From assembly GCF_000725125.1 (NCBI RefSeq), contig NZ_JFCB01000005.1, positions 62,001 to 126,000 of the forward strand: a stretch of DNA of 64,000 nt. Reading direction: 5' to 3'. A model generated the notes under the pieces. The model was given only the letters and a program-made list of their open reading frames with translations, was not told the origin of the DNA and did no database searches. Of this stretch, positions 49,947 through 59,912 are shown one piece after another. Each line of letters starts with the position of its first letter. Position 1 is the first letter of the stretch. The stretch comes from Streptomyces toyocaensis. Lineage in GTDB: Bacteria > Actinomycetota > Actinomycetes > Streptomycetales > Streptomycetaceae. Position numbers and translations under genes: made by a program.

Positions 49947-50516
49947 ATGAACCACGCGCAGCGCACCGCACTGGGCCGGGCCCTGCGCGTCCTGGGTGAG
50001 CACGGCGAGGCACTGTCCGCCGACACCCCGGACGCCAGGCTGCACGAAGTGAAGGACGACCTGCGGCGGGCCCTGGACCTGCTGGAGGAGAGCGTCACCA
50101 CGGCCGCGCCCAGCACGCGCTGCGCCGAGCACCCCACGGGACCGGTCGACGAGAGCGCCCCGGACCTGTGCCTGCTGTGCGAGACCCGGCGCCGTGCCGC
50201 ACGCCGCGCCGAGTTCAACGGCCCCGCCCCGCACGCCCCGCCCGCCGATCCCGCGCCGTCCCGGTACGGGGTGCGCGGCGACCGGCCGCAGCCGCAGCAG
50301 CGCTGGCTGCCGGAGCTGTGGAACGGCCAGGTCTGGCAGCTCTGCGGGACCCCGCGCCGGGACCGGCGCGAGGCGGAGCTGTACATCGCGGCGCAGCGGC
50401 GCGGGCCCCGCCCCGCCATGGCGTACCGGATCGTCCACGAGTTCACCGACTACGAGGTGCTGCGCGTGTGGGGGACGCCGGTGCGGGTCGACATCGAGCC
50501 GATGGGGAACCTGTGA
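49947..50516 (+). CDS. Conserved hypothetical protein
   Basis: A 189-residue protein. The N-terminal helix part (ALGRALRVLGEHGEALSAD) is followed by a cysteine-bearing segment (STRCAEHPTG...DLCLLCETRR), which could bind zinc, and a strand-rich C-terminal part (RWLPELWNGQVWQLCGTPRR, AYRIVHEFTDYEVLRVWGTP). No family recognised. The ATG is preceded by GGAGAAG. It converges on the flavin oxidoreductase gene with a 25-bp gap. Confidence 0.72.
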   Translation: MNHAQRTALGRALRVLGEHGEALSADTPDARLHEVKDDLRRALDLLEESVTTAAPSTRCAEHPTGPVDESAPDLCLLCETRRRAARRAEFNGPAPHAPPADPAPSRYGVRGDRPQPQQRWLPELWNGQVWQLCGTPRRDRREAELYIAAQRRGPRPAMAYRIVHEFTDYEVLRVWGTPVRVDIEPMGNL

Positions 50517-50541
50517 CGCGCGCGTGCCCGGGCCGGCCGGC

Positions 50542-51672
50542 TCAGCTCAGCGTCCGCAGGGACGCCGCCTCGTAGGGTGCCAGTTCGTCGAAGCGCCCGG
50601 CGAGCACCTTGGCCGCCCAGTTCGGGTCCTGAAGCAGCGCGCGGCCCACGGCGACGAGGTCGAACTCGTCCCGCTCCATCCGGTCGAGCAGGTTGTCGAT
50701 GCCGCCGAGTTCGGCGCCCTGCCCCTGGAAGGCCTTGAGGAACTCGCCGTCGAGACCGACGGAGCCCACGGTGACGGCGGGCAGGCCGGTCAGCTTCTTC
50801 GTCCAGCCGGCGAGGTTGAGGTCGGAGTCCTCGAACTCCGGGAGCCAGTAGCGGCGGGTGGACGCGTGGAAGGCGTCGACACCGGCCGCGGCGAGCGGGG
50901 CGAGGATCGCCTCGAGTTCCTGGGGCGTCTCGGCGAGCCGGGCGTCGTAGGCGTCCTGCTTCCACTGCGAGTAGCGGAAGATCACCGGGAACCCGGGTGA
51001 CACGGCCGCCCGCACCGCGGCCACGATCTCGGCGGCGAACCTCGCGCGGGCCACCGGGTCGCCGCCGTAGGCGTCGGTGCGGCGGTTGGTGCCGGACCAC
51101 AGGAACTGGTCGATCAGGTAGCCGTGCGCGCCGTGCAGCTCCACGCCGTCGAAGCCGATCCGCTCGGCGTCGGCGGCCGCCCGGGCGAACGCGGCCACGA
51201 CGGCGTCGATGTCGGTCTGCGTCATCGCCTTGCCCGTGCCCTCGGTGCCGTCCGTGCGCACCCCCGACGGACCGACCGCCGGAGCCTCGGGGTACGGCTC
51301 CTGACCCTGTTCACGGACCATGCCGATGTGCCAGAGCTGCGGCACGATCGCGCCGCCCGCCTCGTGCACGGCCGTGGCGACCCGCGCCCAGCCCGTGAGC
51401 TGCTCCTCCCCGTGGAACCGCGGCACCCGGTCGCTCATCCCGGCCGACTCGTGCCCCACGTACGTCCCCTCGGTGACGATCAGCCCGACACCGGCGGCGG
51501 CACGACGCGCGTAGTACGACACCACGTCGTCGCCGGGGACACCGCCCGGCGAGAACATCCGGGTCATCGGCGCCATGACGATGCGGTTGGGGACGGTCAG
51601 GCCGTTGATCGTGGCGGGCCGCGAGAGAATCCCGGCGGCGCGGGCGGCGGTGTCCGAAGCGGTGACGGTCAC
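50542..51672 (-). CDS. NADH:flavin oxidoreductase (old yellow enzyme family)
   Basis: A 376-residue TIM-barrel FMN enzyme. Family marks are NRIVMAPMTRMFSPGGVPGD, VPQLWHIGMVREQGQEPY, GVELHGAHGYLIDQFLW and AVGRALLQDPNWAAKV. Old-yellow-enzyme relatives reduce activated C=C bonds with NAD(P)H; the physiological substrate is unknown. The GTG start has GAGGAG 9 nt upstream. A short inverted repeat (TACCG-GA-CGGTA, 51694-51705) just upstream may bind a regulator. Confidence 0.9.
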   Translation of the reverse strand: MTVTASDTAARAAGILSRPATINGLTVPNRIVMAPMTRMFSPGGVPGDDVVSYYARRAAAGVGLIVTEGTYVGHESAGMSDRVPRFHGEEQLTGWARVATAVHEAGGAIVPQLWHIGMVREQGQEPYPEAPAVGPSGVRTDGTEGTGKAMTQTDIDAVVAAFARAAADAERIGFDGVELHGAHGYLIDQFLWSGTNRRTDAYGGDPVARARFAAEIVAAVRAAVSPGFPVIFRYSQWKQDAYDARLAETPQELEAILAPLAAAGVDAFHASTRRYWLPEFEDSDLNLAGWTKKLTGLPAVTVGSVGLDGEFLKAFQGQGAELGGIDNLLDRMERDEFDLVAVGRALLQDPNWAAKVLAGRFDELAPYEAASLRTLS

Positions 51673-51693
51673 GTGGAGGGCTCCTCAAGTGGG

Positions 51694-51705
51694 TACCGGA
51701 CGGTA
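51694..51705. promoter_or_regulatory. Inverted repeat upstream of the flavin oxidoreductase
   Basis: TACCG and CGGTA are separated by 2 bp, 22-33 bp before the GTG start. The proximal location suits a repressor site; no regulator gene is adjacent. Confidence 0.3.
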
Positions 51706-51840
51706 TGTGCGCGTGCATTGAACGCGCTCCGGCGTCAACCGGGCCGCACCCGGGGGCATTCCGCCACCCCGTGACGCCCCCCTGTGATCCCCACCACACC
51801 GCCGACCGCCGAGCCGGCTCGACCCGCCCCCCGGACACGC

Positions 51841-51884
51841 CCGAGGGCGGCACCCCCTGCCGGAACAGGGGATGCCGCCCTCGG
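51841..51884 (-). terminator. groEL2 terminator
   Basis: CCGAGGGCGGCACCCCCTG and CAGGGGATGCCGCCCTCGG form a 19-bp stem with one C-A mismatch and a 6-nt loop, about 33 bp after the groEL2 stop. Confidence 0.9.
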
Positions 51885-51917
51885 TCACGCGACGGACGGA
51901 TCCGATCCTCGGAAGGA

Positions 51918-53648
<1,731 letters not shown>

Positions 53649-53667
53649 TCACCGACCCGGTCCTTCG

Positions 53668-53694
53668 TTGTCACTCTCACCTTCAGAGTGCTAA
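53668..53694 (-). promoter_or_regulatory. CIRCE element 1 (imperfect)
   Basis: TTGTCACTC, a 9-bp spacer and GAGTGCTAA. The right arm is perfect and the left arm matches 7 of 9. It is 128 bp before the groEL2 ATG. HrcA binds CIRCE to repress heat-shock genes. Confidence 0.85.
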
Positions 53695-53703
53695 CGCCAA
53701 TGA

Positions 53704-53730
53704 TTAGCACTCGACCCATGCGAGTGCAAG
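53704..53730 (-). promoter_or_regulatory. CIRCE element 2 (imperfect)
   Basis: TTAGCACTC, a 9-bp spacer and GAGTGCAAG. The left arm is perfect and the right arm matches 7 of 9. It lies 9 bp from element 1, giving a tandem HrcA operator. Confidence 0.85.
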
Positions 53731-53796
53731 CGCCTGTGGAGGGACACGGGGGCACTCAGCCGCACGCGAACACCGGCCGCACCCGTCCGGGCAGGG

Positions 53797-53832
53797 CGAA
53801 GGGCCCGCACCCCGGGAGGCACGGGCCCTTCG
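53797..53832 (-). terminator. Terminator after csp
   Basis: CGAAGGGCCCG (53797-53807) and CGGGCCCTTCG (53822-53832) form a perfect 11-bp stem with a 14-nt loop, 33 bp after the csp stop and before the groEL2 promoter. Confidence 0.85.
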
Positions 53833-53864
53833 TCGGCAGAAGTTGCTTGCGGCTGGTAGCGCGT

Positions 53865-54068
53865 TCAGGCGCTGAGACGAACCATGTCGGCCTGTGGGCC
53901 CTTCTGACCCTGCGAGATCTCGAACTCGACCCGCTGGCCTTCTTCGAGGGTGCGGTAGCCGTCCATCTGAATCGCGCTGTAGTGGACGAAAACATCCGCA
54001 CCACCGTCGACCGCGATGAAGCCGTACCCCTTCTCCGCGTTGAACCACTTGACGGTGCCCTGAGCCAT
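53865..54068 (-). CDS. Cold shock protein (CspA family)
   Basis: A 67-residue single cold-shock domain: [20 protein letters not shown], then [20 protein letters not shown] and a C terminus [10 protein letters not shown]. It carries RNP1 (KGYGFI) and RNP2 (VFVHY), which bind single-stranded RNA/DNA. ATG 54068 has GGGGAG upstream. A stable hairpin sits about 65 nt upstream in the predicted leader. Its position upstream of groEL2 is conserved in Streptomyces. Confidence 0.95.
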   Translation of the reverse strand: MAQGTVKWFNAEKGYGFIAVDGGADVFVHYSAIQMDGYRTLEEGQRVEFEISQGQKGPQADMVRLSA

Positions 54069-54423
54069 GCCTAACTCCCCTATTACTGGCCCTTGCACAG
54101 ATCCACACTTCGCGGACCCGGGTCAGACCTCACCCCCCAACGGTTGGGGGTGTGCGCCGGAACGCGTCGACCGCGGCCGAATGTATCTGTCCAACTGCCG
54201 TCTGCAACAGGTCAGTCGGACGAGAAATCTGGACGACACCGGTCCGGAATGTGGCGAGAATTAGCCCTATTCCAGGGCAAGTCGGGCCGGACAACGGTCA
54301 CATATGCCGCGAAAGGTGCCCACACTTTGGCTACATCCAGTCGGGCGTACGGCAGGAATTCAGGGAGCTCGATCAGTGGATCGGCAGCGCGTTCCCCAAC
54401 TCTACCGCGCTCAATCACATGGA
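54069..54423. other. Spacer upstream of csp with leader hairpin
   Basis: No convincing gene. A hairpin (CACCCCCCAA, loop CGG, TTGGGGGTG, 54131-54152) lies in the expected csp leader. The rest is less GC-rich than the window average, as expected for promoter or untranslated RNA. A 75-codon minus-strand frame (54212-54439) has no ribosome site and runs into a terminator hairpin, so I do not call it. A small RNA cannot be excluded. Confidence 0.4.
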
Positions 54424-54498
54424 ATTGCCCCCTCCGCATCTCTCACGGAGGGGGCAATGTCCTCAACGCTCGGTCACCGTCATTACCGAAGGTAATGA
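54424..54498 (-). terminator. Two hairpins ending the ThrC-like/MoaD-like operon
   Basis: TCATTACC-GAA-GGTAATGA (54480-54498) directly follows the sulfur-carrier stop. A perfect 13-bp stem, ATTGCCCCCTCCG/CGGAGGGGGCAAT with a 9-nt loop (54424-54458), comes next and is a strong terminator. Confidence 0.85.
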
Positions 54499-54774
54499 TC
54501 AGCCTCCGGCGACCGCCGGAATGATCGACACGCCGGCCCCGTCCGGGGTGGCCGTCTCGAGCCCCTGCTCGAACCGCACGTCGTCGTCATTGACGTAGAC
54601 GTTCACGAACCGCCGCAGCCTGCCCTGATCGTCCAGCACGCGGGCGGCGATCCCCGTGTGGTTCTTCTCCAGGTCCGAGATGACCTCGGAGAGGGTGGCG
54701 CCCTCGGCGCTCACCTCGGCCCGCCCACCGGTGTAGGTACGCAGGATGGTGGGGATACGGACATTCACGCTCAC
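54499..54774 (-). CDS. MoaD/ThiS-like sulfur-carrier protein
   Basis: A 91-residue ubiquitin-fold protein: MSVNVRIPTILRTYTGGRAE, then FVNVYVNDDDVRFEQGLET and the C terminus IIPAVAGG. The terminal GG is the site where sulfur carriers are adenylated and converted to a thiocarboxylate. CysO and MetO-type relatives donate sulfide to PLP enzymes. It is the second gene, 108 bp behind a ThrC-like PLP enzyme controlled by a SAM riboswitch, so its job is probably sulfur delivery for homocysteine synthesis. GTG 54774 has CGGAGG 7 nt upstream. Confidence 0.9.
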   Translation of the reverse strand: MSVNVRIPTILRTYTGGRAEVSAEGATLSEVISDLEKNHTGIAARVLDDQGRLRRFVNVYVNDDDVRFEQGLETATPDGAGVSIIPAVAGG

Positions 54775-54882
54775 GACAAAACCTCCGGAAGGGACAGCAC
54801 CCTGGGGGCGCGGGACTGTGCTTGATGTGCGGCTACCGCCGCGTGGGCGCGGCCAGCCACGACGGACCCGCAGACGAACGAC

Positions 54883-56178
54883 TCAGACAAGCCCGGCTTC
54901 ACGGAACGACTCAAGGCTCGGGCGGATCGTCGCGGTCAACCCCGTACCCGCCACCGCGTCCAGCGTCTTGAGACCGTCCCCGGTGTTGAGCACCACCGTG
55001 GTGAGCGAAGGGTCGAGCGCCCCGCTCTCGAGAAGCTTCTTCGTGACCCCCACGGTCACACCCCCCGCGGTCTCCGCGAAGATCCCCTCCGTGCGCGCGA
55101 GCAGCTTGATCGCGTCGACGATCTGCTCGTCGGTCACGTCCTCCACGGCCCCGCCCGTGCGGCGCGCGATGTCCAGGACGTACGGCCCGTCCGCCGGGTT
55201 CCCGATCGCCAGCGACTTGGCGATCGTGTCCGGCTTCTGCGGACGCACGACGTCGTGCCCGGCCTTGTAGGCGGTGGACACCGGCGAGCACCCCTCCGCC
55301 TGAGCGCCGAAGATCTTGTACGGCCTGTCCTCGACCAGCCCGAGCCGGATCAGCTCCTGCAGGCCCTTGTCGATCTTCGTGAGCTGGGAGCCGGAGGCGA
55401 TCGGGACCACGAGCTGGTCGGGGAGCCGCCAGCCGAGCTGCTCGCAGATCTCGTACGCGAGGGTCTTCGAGCCCTCGGCGTAGTACGGCCGCAGATTGAC
55501 GTTGACGAAGCCCCAGCCCTCGCCGGCCGGGTCGCCGATCAGCTCGGAGCAGAAGCGGTTCACGTCGTCGTAGTTGCCCTCGATGCCGACGAGCTCGCCC
55601 CCGTAGACGGCGGCCATGACGACCTTGCCCTGTTCCAGGTCGTGCGGGATGAACACGCAGGAGCGGAAGCCGGCCCGGGCGGCGGCGGCACCGACCGCCC
55701 CGGCGAGGTTGCCGGTCGAGGAGCAGGACAGGGTGGTGAAGCCGAAGGCGCGGGCGGCCTCGAGGGCCTGGGCGACGACGCGGTCCTTGAAGGAGTGCGT
55801 CGGGTTGCCCGAGTCGTCCTTGACGTACAGACCGCCGGTGACGCCGAGCTCGCGGGCCAGGTTGTCGGCCTGGACGAGCTTGGTCCAGCCGGGGTTCAGG
55901 TTCGGCTTGGCCGCCACGTCCGCCGGGACGGGAAGCAGGGGCGCGTAGCGCCAGATGTTCGCGGGTCCCGCTTCGATCCGCTTGCGCAGCTCCTCGGTGT
56001 CGTGGGCCGAGAAGTCGTAGGCGATCTCCAGCGGGCCGAAACACTCCTCGCAGGCGAAGACGGGGCCGAGGGGCACGCGGTGACCGCATTCGCGGCAGGA
56101 GAGCGCGGTGGCGGGGCCGAGATCGACGGCGTTCGCGGTGGCGGAGTCGGTGGTGCTTGCAACGGTCTGCACAGCCAT
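54883..56178 (-). CDS. thrC: Threonine-synthase family PLP enzyme, probably a sulfur-carrier-dependent homocysteine synthase (MetM-like)
   Basis: A 431-residue PLP enzyme. An N-terminal zinc ribbon (LSCRECGHRVPLG, FACEECFG) is followed by the PLP lysine motif NPTHSFKDRVVAQALEAAR (about residue 130), the phosphate-binding SSTGNLAGAVGAAAARAG and a C-terminal TGDGLKTLDA. By family it is threonine synthase acting on O-phosphohomoserine. Streptomyces has another thrC beside hom and thrB. Here a SAM-I riboswitch precedes the gene and a thiocarboxylate-type carrier follows it. That fits an enzyme that swaps phosphate for sulfide to make homocysteine, as I recall for MetM. The biochemical role is inferred. 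Confidence 0.85.
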   Translation of the reverse strand: MAVQTVASTTDSATANAVDLGPATALSCRECGHRVPLGPVFACEECFGPLEIAYDFSAHDTEELRKRIEAGPANIWRYAPLLPVPADVAAKPNLNPGWTKLVQADNLARELGVTGGLYVKDDSGNPTHSFKDRVVAQALEAARAFGFTTLSCSSTGNLAGAVGAAAARAGFRSCVFIPHDLEQGKVVMAAVYGGELVGIEGNYDDVNRFCSELIGDPAGEGWGFVNVNLRPYYAEGSKTLAYEICEQLGWRLPDQLVVPIASGSQLTKIDKGLQELIRLGLVEDRPYKIFGAQAEGCSPVSTAYKAGHDVVRPQKPDTIAKSLAIGNPADGPYVLDIARRTGGAVEDVTDEQIVDAIKLLARTEGIFAETAGGVTVGVTKKLLESGALDPSLTTVVLNTGDGLKTLDAVAGTGLTATIRPSLESFREAGLV

Positions 56179-56198
56179 GTGAGGCGAGGCCCTTTCTC

Positions 56199-56342
56199 CT
56201 CATCTTCCTCACGACGCATCTCGCCGTGAGACGGATTTGGCACCTTCCCTAGCCGGGAGCCTCGCCACGTCCGCGTGACAGGAACCGACTGGAGGGTTGC
56301 CGGGGCTTCATCGGGCCGTGTCCCTCTGCCCCTCTGGATGAG
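56199..56342 (-). ncRNA. SAM-I (S-box) riboswitch
   Basis: On the minus strand the S-box core is plain: AGAGGGGCAGAGGGAC, then GGCCCGATGAAGCCCCGGCA and ACC, and later GGTGCCAAATCC. The outer stem P1 pairs GATGAG (56337-56342, as CTCATC in RNA sense) with CTCATC (56199-56204, as GATGAG). The 3' strand of P1 runs straight into AGGAG, the likely ribosome site of the downstream gene, so ligand-bound RNA would hide it. Such RNAs turn off methionine and sulfur genes when SAM is plentiful. Confidence 0.92.
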
Positions 56343-56482
56343 CGGTGTTCAGTTGTCCGCGCGACGACCCCGGCATGCGAGGGTCATCGGCGTTGTTCAA
56401 GACTGTAACCGAAGGCCCGGATGGTCGAGACAGTCCGTCCGAACCGCGAGATGGATCACTGGGCAGTGAGGAGCCGGGGACC

Positions 56483-57454
56483 GTGCTGGAAGAAGTCGAG
56501 CGCTGGCTGGCCGACCGCTCCTGGTCCGTGGCCGACCGCCCGCTCCACGGGATCCTGGCGGCGAAGCGGGCCACGGGGCAGACGGTGAGCGTGGTGCTGC
56601 CCGCGCTGAACGAGGAGGCGACGGTCGGCGAGATCGTCTCGGCCGTCCGGCGCGACCTGGTGCTGCGGGTCCCGCTGGTCGACGAGGTCGTGGTGGTCGA
56701 CTCGGGCTCGACGGACCGCACGGCCGAGGAGGCCGCGGCGGCGGGCGCCAGGGTGGTGCACCGGGACGCGATCCTGCCCCGCATACCGGCGGTGCCCGGC
56801 AAGGGCGAGGTGCTGTGGCGGTCGCTGCTGGTCACCCGGGGCGACATCGTGTGCTTCGTCGACGCGGACCTCAGGGAGTTCTCCTCCGACTTCGTCTCCG
56901 GCATCGTCGGCCCGCTGCTCACCGAGCCCGACGTGCACCTGGTCAAGGCCATGTACGACCGGCCCCTGACGGTGTCCGACGGCCCCGCCCCCGGCTCACC
57001 GGCGGCCGGTCAGGGCGGCCGGGTCACGGAGCTGATGGCCCGCCCGCTGCTGAACATGCACTGGCCCCGGCTGGCCGGCTTCGTCCAGCCGCTGGGCGGC
57101 GAGTACGCGGCCCGCCGGAGCCTGCTCGAACAGCTCCCGTTCCCGGTCGGCTACGGCGTCGAGCTGGGCATGCTGGTCGACGCCCTGCACCTGGTGGGCC
57201 TGGACGCGCTGGCCCAGGTCGACGTCGGTGTGCGCAAGCACCGGCACCAGGACGGCCAGGCCCTCGGGCGGATGGCCGCCGCGATCTACCGCACCGCCCA
57301 GCTCCGCCTGGCCCGCGGCCACCTGATCCGGCCGGCCCTGACCCAGTTCGAGCGCACGGGCGACGCCTTCGCACCCCGTACGTACTCCGTCGACACGGAG
57401 GAACGGCCGCCGATGACGGAGATCGCGGAGTACCGGGCGCGCAGGGTGGCCTGA
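56483..57454 (+). CDS. gpgS: Glucosyl-3-phosphoglycerate synthase (GT81)
   Basis: A 323-residue glycosyltransferase. The GT-A part shows TVSVVLPALNEEATVGEIVS, VDSGSTDRTAEEAAAAGARV and the DxD metal motif FVDADLREFSSDFV. MHWPRLAGFVQPLGGEYAAR and RKHRHQDGQALGRMAAAIYR fit GpgS, which transfers glucose to 3-phosphoglycerate and starts glucosylglycerate or methylglucose lipopolysaccharide synthesis. I start at GTG 56483 (MLEEVERWLADRSW) with GAGGAG upstream; the frame is open to GTG 56345, but that stretch overlaps the riboswitch promoter region and is not protein-like. otsA follows. Confidence 0.88.
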   Translation: MLEEVERWLADRSWSVADRPLHGILAAKRATGQTVSVVLPALNEEATVGEIVSAVRRDLVLRVPLVDEVVVVDSGSTDRTAEEAAAAGARVVHRDAILPRIPAVPGKGEVLWRSLLVTRGDIVCFVDADLREFSSDFVSGIVGPLLTEPDVHLVKAMYDRPLTVSDGPAPGSPAAGQGGRVTELMARPLLNMHWPRLAGFVQPLGGEYAARRSLLEQLPFPVGYGVELGMLVDALHLVGLDALAQVDVGVRKHRHQDGQALGRMAAAIYRTAQLRLARGHLIRPALTQFERTGDAFAPRTYSVDTEERPPMTEIAEYRARRVA

Positions 57455-57561
57455 ACCGGCGCGCGGGGGCGTCCGTTCCGCGCGAGGCGTGTGACCGAAT
57501 CGCCACAGAGGTGACGCGGGGGCACGTTTGAGGTTCCGGGGGCCGGGCTAGGTTGAGGCGT

Positions 57562-58965
57562 ATGGCTTCAAGCTTCGGTGCTGCTCAGGTGCTGGTCGCC
57601 TCCAACCGGGGGCCGGTCTCGTACGAGGTGGGAGAGGACGGCTCGCTGCGGGCCAGGCGCGGCGGTGGCGGGCTGGTGTCCGGGCTGTCGGCCATCGGCC
57701 CCGAGGCGGGGGCGCTGTGGGTGTGCTCGGCCCTGTCCGACGGCGACCGCGAGGCCGTGCGGCGCGGGGCCGGCGAGGACGGCGTGCGGATGCTCGACAT
57801 CCCGGCCGACGTGCACGCGGACGCGTACAACGGGATCGCCAACTCGGTCCTGTGGTTCGTCCACCACATGCTCTACCAGACGCCCCTCGAGCCGGTCTTC
57901 GACGCGGAGTTCCGCCGCCGGTGGGCGTCGTACGAGACCTACAACCGCGCGTTCGCCGAGGCGCTGGCCGAGGAGGCCGCGCAGGGTGCGGCGGTGCTCG
58001 TCCAGGACTACCACCTGACGCTCGTCCCCGGGATGCTCCGCGAGCTCCGCCCCGACCTGCGCATCGGGCACTTCTCGCACACCCCGTGGGCGCCGCCGGA
58101 GTACTTCGCGATGCTGCCCGGCGACATCGCCGCCCAGGTGCTGCGCGGCATGCTCGGCGCCGACCGGCTCGGCTTCCTCACCCACCGCTGGGCGGACGCC
58201 TTCACCGCGTGCTGCGAGCGCTTCACCGGCGGACTCGGCGGCACGGCGGTGGGCGTGCACGGCCTGGGGGCCGACGCGGACTTCCTGCGCGCCCGGTCCC
58301 ACGAGGCGGACGTCGAGGAGCGGATCACCGTGCTGCGCGAGGAGATCGGTGAGGGCCGCCGGACGATCGTCCGGGTCGACCGCACCGAGCTGTCCAAGAA
58401 CATCGTGCGCGGCCTGCTGGCGTACCGGCAGCTCCTGGACGACCACCCCGAGTGGCGCGAGCGCGTCGTGCACGTCGCGTTCGCCTACCCCTCCCGGCAG
58501 GACCTCGCCGTGTACCGCGACTACACCGCCGAGGTCCAGCGGCTCGCGGAGGAGATCAACGAGCGGTACGGGACGCCGGGCTGGCGGCCGGTCGTCCTCC
58601 ACGTCAAGGACGACTTCGCGCGCTCGCTCGCCGCGTACCGGCTGGCGGACGTGGCGCTGGTCAACCCCATCCGCGACGGCATGAACCTGGTCGCCAAGGA
58701 GGTCCCGGTCGTCTCCGACGGCGGCTGCGCGCTGGTGCTGTCCCGGGAGGCCGGCGCCCACGAGGAGCTGGGCGAGGACGCGATCACGGTCAACCCGTAC
58801 GACGTCGTCGAGACCTCCCGCGCCCTGCACGAGGCCCTGACCATGAGCGGGGACGAGCGGGCCGACCGCACCAAGCGCCTGGCGGCGGCCGCCACCGCAC
58901 TCCCCCCGGCACGCTGGTTCCTCGACCAGCTGGACGCGCTGCGGGGCACCACGGCGTCCGGCTGA
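57562..58965 (+). CDS. otsA: Trehalose-6-phosphate synthase OtsA
   Basis: A 467-residue GT20 enzyme that joins nucleotide-glucose to glucose-6-phosphate. Typical segments are VLVASNRGPVSYEV, RGGGGLVSGLSAIG, VLVQDYHLTLVPGMLREL, HFSHTPWAPPEYFAMLPGD and GMNLVAKEVPVVSDGGCALV. TAGGTT at 57549-57554 ends 7 nt before ATG 57562, so the transcript is probably leaderless. It works with otsB, 73 bp downstream, to make trehalose, a stress and spore solute. Confidence 0.95.
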   Translation: MASSFGAAQVLVASNRGPVSYEVGEDGSLRARRGGGGLVSGLSAIGPEAGALWVCSALSDGDREAVRRGAGEDGVRMLDIPADVHADAYNGIANSVLWFVHHMLYQTPLEPVFDAEFRRRWASYETYNRAFAEALAEEAAQGAAVLVQDYHLTLVPGMLRELRPDLRIGHFSHTPWAPPEYFAMLPGDIAAQVLRGMLGADRLGFLTHRWADAFTACCERFTGGLGGTAVGVHGLGADADFLRARSHEADVEERITVLREEIGEGRRTIVRVDRTELSKNIVRGLLAYRQLLDDHPEWRERVVHVAFAYPSRQDLAVYRDYTAEVQRLAEEINERYGTPGWRPVVLHVKDDFARSLAAYRLADVALVNPIRDGMNLVAKEVPVVSDGGCALVLSREAGAHEELGEDAITVNPYDVVETSRALHEALTMSGDERADRTKRLAAAATALPPARWFLDQLDALRGTTASG

Positions 58966-59038
58966 CCGGTACGGCCGGCCGGTCATACGGCCGGTCGGGC
59001 AGGCGTGCGACGGGGCGAGCGTGGATAGGTTGGGCGTT

Positions 59039-59899
59039 ATGGGCAGCCACACGGATTCCACGGACCCGAATGCCATGCCGACACCCGCCACGCAGGCCGG
59101 ACGGGAAGGGCTTCAGGCGCTTCTCTCCCGTCCGGGGAAGGCACTGATCGCACTCGACTTCGACGGGACGCTCGCCCCGATCGTGGCCGACCCCGAGCAG
59201 GCCCGCGCGCACCCCGACGCGGTGCCCGCCCTCGCCGCGCTCGCCCCGAAGGTGGCCGCGGTCGCGGTCGTCACGGGCCGGCCGGCGGGTGTCGCGGTCC
59301 GGCACGGGGGCTTCGCGGGCGTTCCCGGCCTGGAGCACCTCGTCGTCCTCGGCCACTACGGCGCCGAGCGCTGGGACGCCGTCACCGGTACGGTCACCGC
59401 GCCCGCACCGCACCCCGGCGTCGCCGCCGCCCGCGCGGAACTGCCCGGGCTGCTCGACCGGGTCGGCGCGTGGCAGGGCACCTGGATCGAGGAGAAGGGA
59501 CGGGCGGTGGCCGTCCACACCCGCCGTGCCTCCGATCCCCAGGCCGCGTTCGAGACCCTGCGCGAGCCGCTCGCCGACCTCGCCACCCGGCACGGCCTGG
59601 TGGTCGAGCCCGGCCGCATGGTCCTGGAGCTGCGCCCGCCCGGCATGGACAAGGGCGTCGCGCTGGTGGAGTACGCCCGTGAGATCGGCGCGGAGTGCGT
59701 CCTGTACGCCGGGGACGACCTGGGCGACCTCGCCGCCTACACGGCCGTCGACAAGCTCCGCTCGGCCGGCGTCCCCGGGCTGCTGGTCTGCAGCGGCAGC
59801 GAAGAGGTCACGGAGCTGCGGGAACGCGCCGACGTGGTGACGGAGGGCCCGGCCGGCGTCGTACGGCTGCTGCGAGGGCTGGCGGAGCGGATGCCCTGA
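59039..59899 (+). CDS. otsB: Trehalose-6-phosphate phosphatase OtsB
   Basis: A 286-residue HAD phosphatase. Motif I is LIALDFDGTLAPIVADPEQA, motif II AVVTGRPAG, a lysine comes from GMDKGVALVEYA and motif III from LYAGDDLGDLAAYTAVDKL. It removes phosphate from the OtsA product. TAGGTT at 59026-59031 ends 7 nt before ATG 59039, identical in sequence and spacing to the otsA start. A strong hairpin follows. Confidence 0.94.
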   Translation: MGSHTDSTDPNAMPTPATQAGREGLQALLSRPGKALIALDFDGTLAPIVADPEQARAHPDAVPALAALAPKVAAVAVVTGRPAGVAVRHGGFAGVPGLEHLVVLGHYGAERWDAVTGTVTAPAPHPGVAAARAELPGLLDRVGAWQGTWIEEKGRAVAVHTRRASDPQAAFETLREPLADLATRHGLVVEPGRMVLELRPPGMDKGVALVEYAREIGAECVLYAGDDLGDLAAYTAVDKLRSAGVPGLLVCSGSEEVTELRERADVVTEGPAGVVRLLRGLAERMP

Positions 59900-59912
59900 G
59901 ACCGGTTTCCTC

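Noticed and set aside
53686-53712. An apparent CIRCE with swapped arms (GAGTGCTAA then TTAGCACTC)
   Set aside because: Each arm pairs better with an outer partner at the standard 9-bp spacing, giving two tandem CIRCE elements.
54212-54439. A 75-codon minus-strand frame between csp and the sulfur-carrier gene
   Set aside because: No ribosome site, and the frame begins inside a terminator hairpin; composition is not coding-like.
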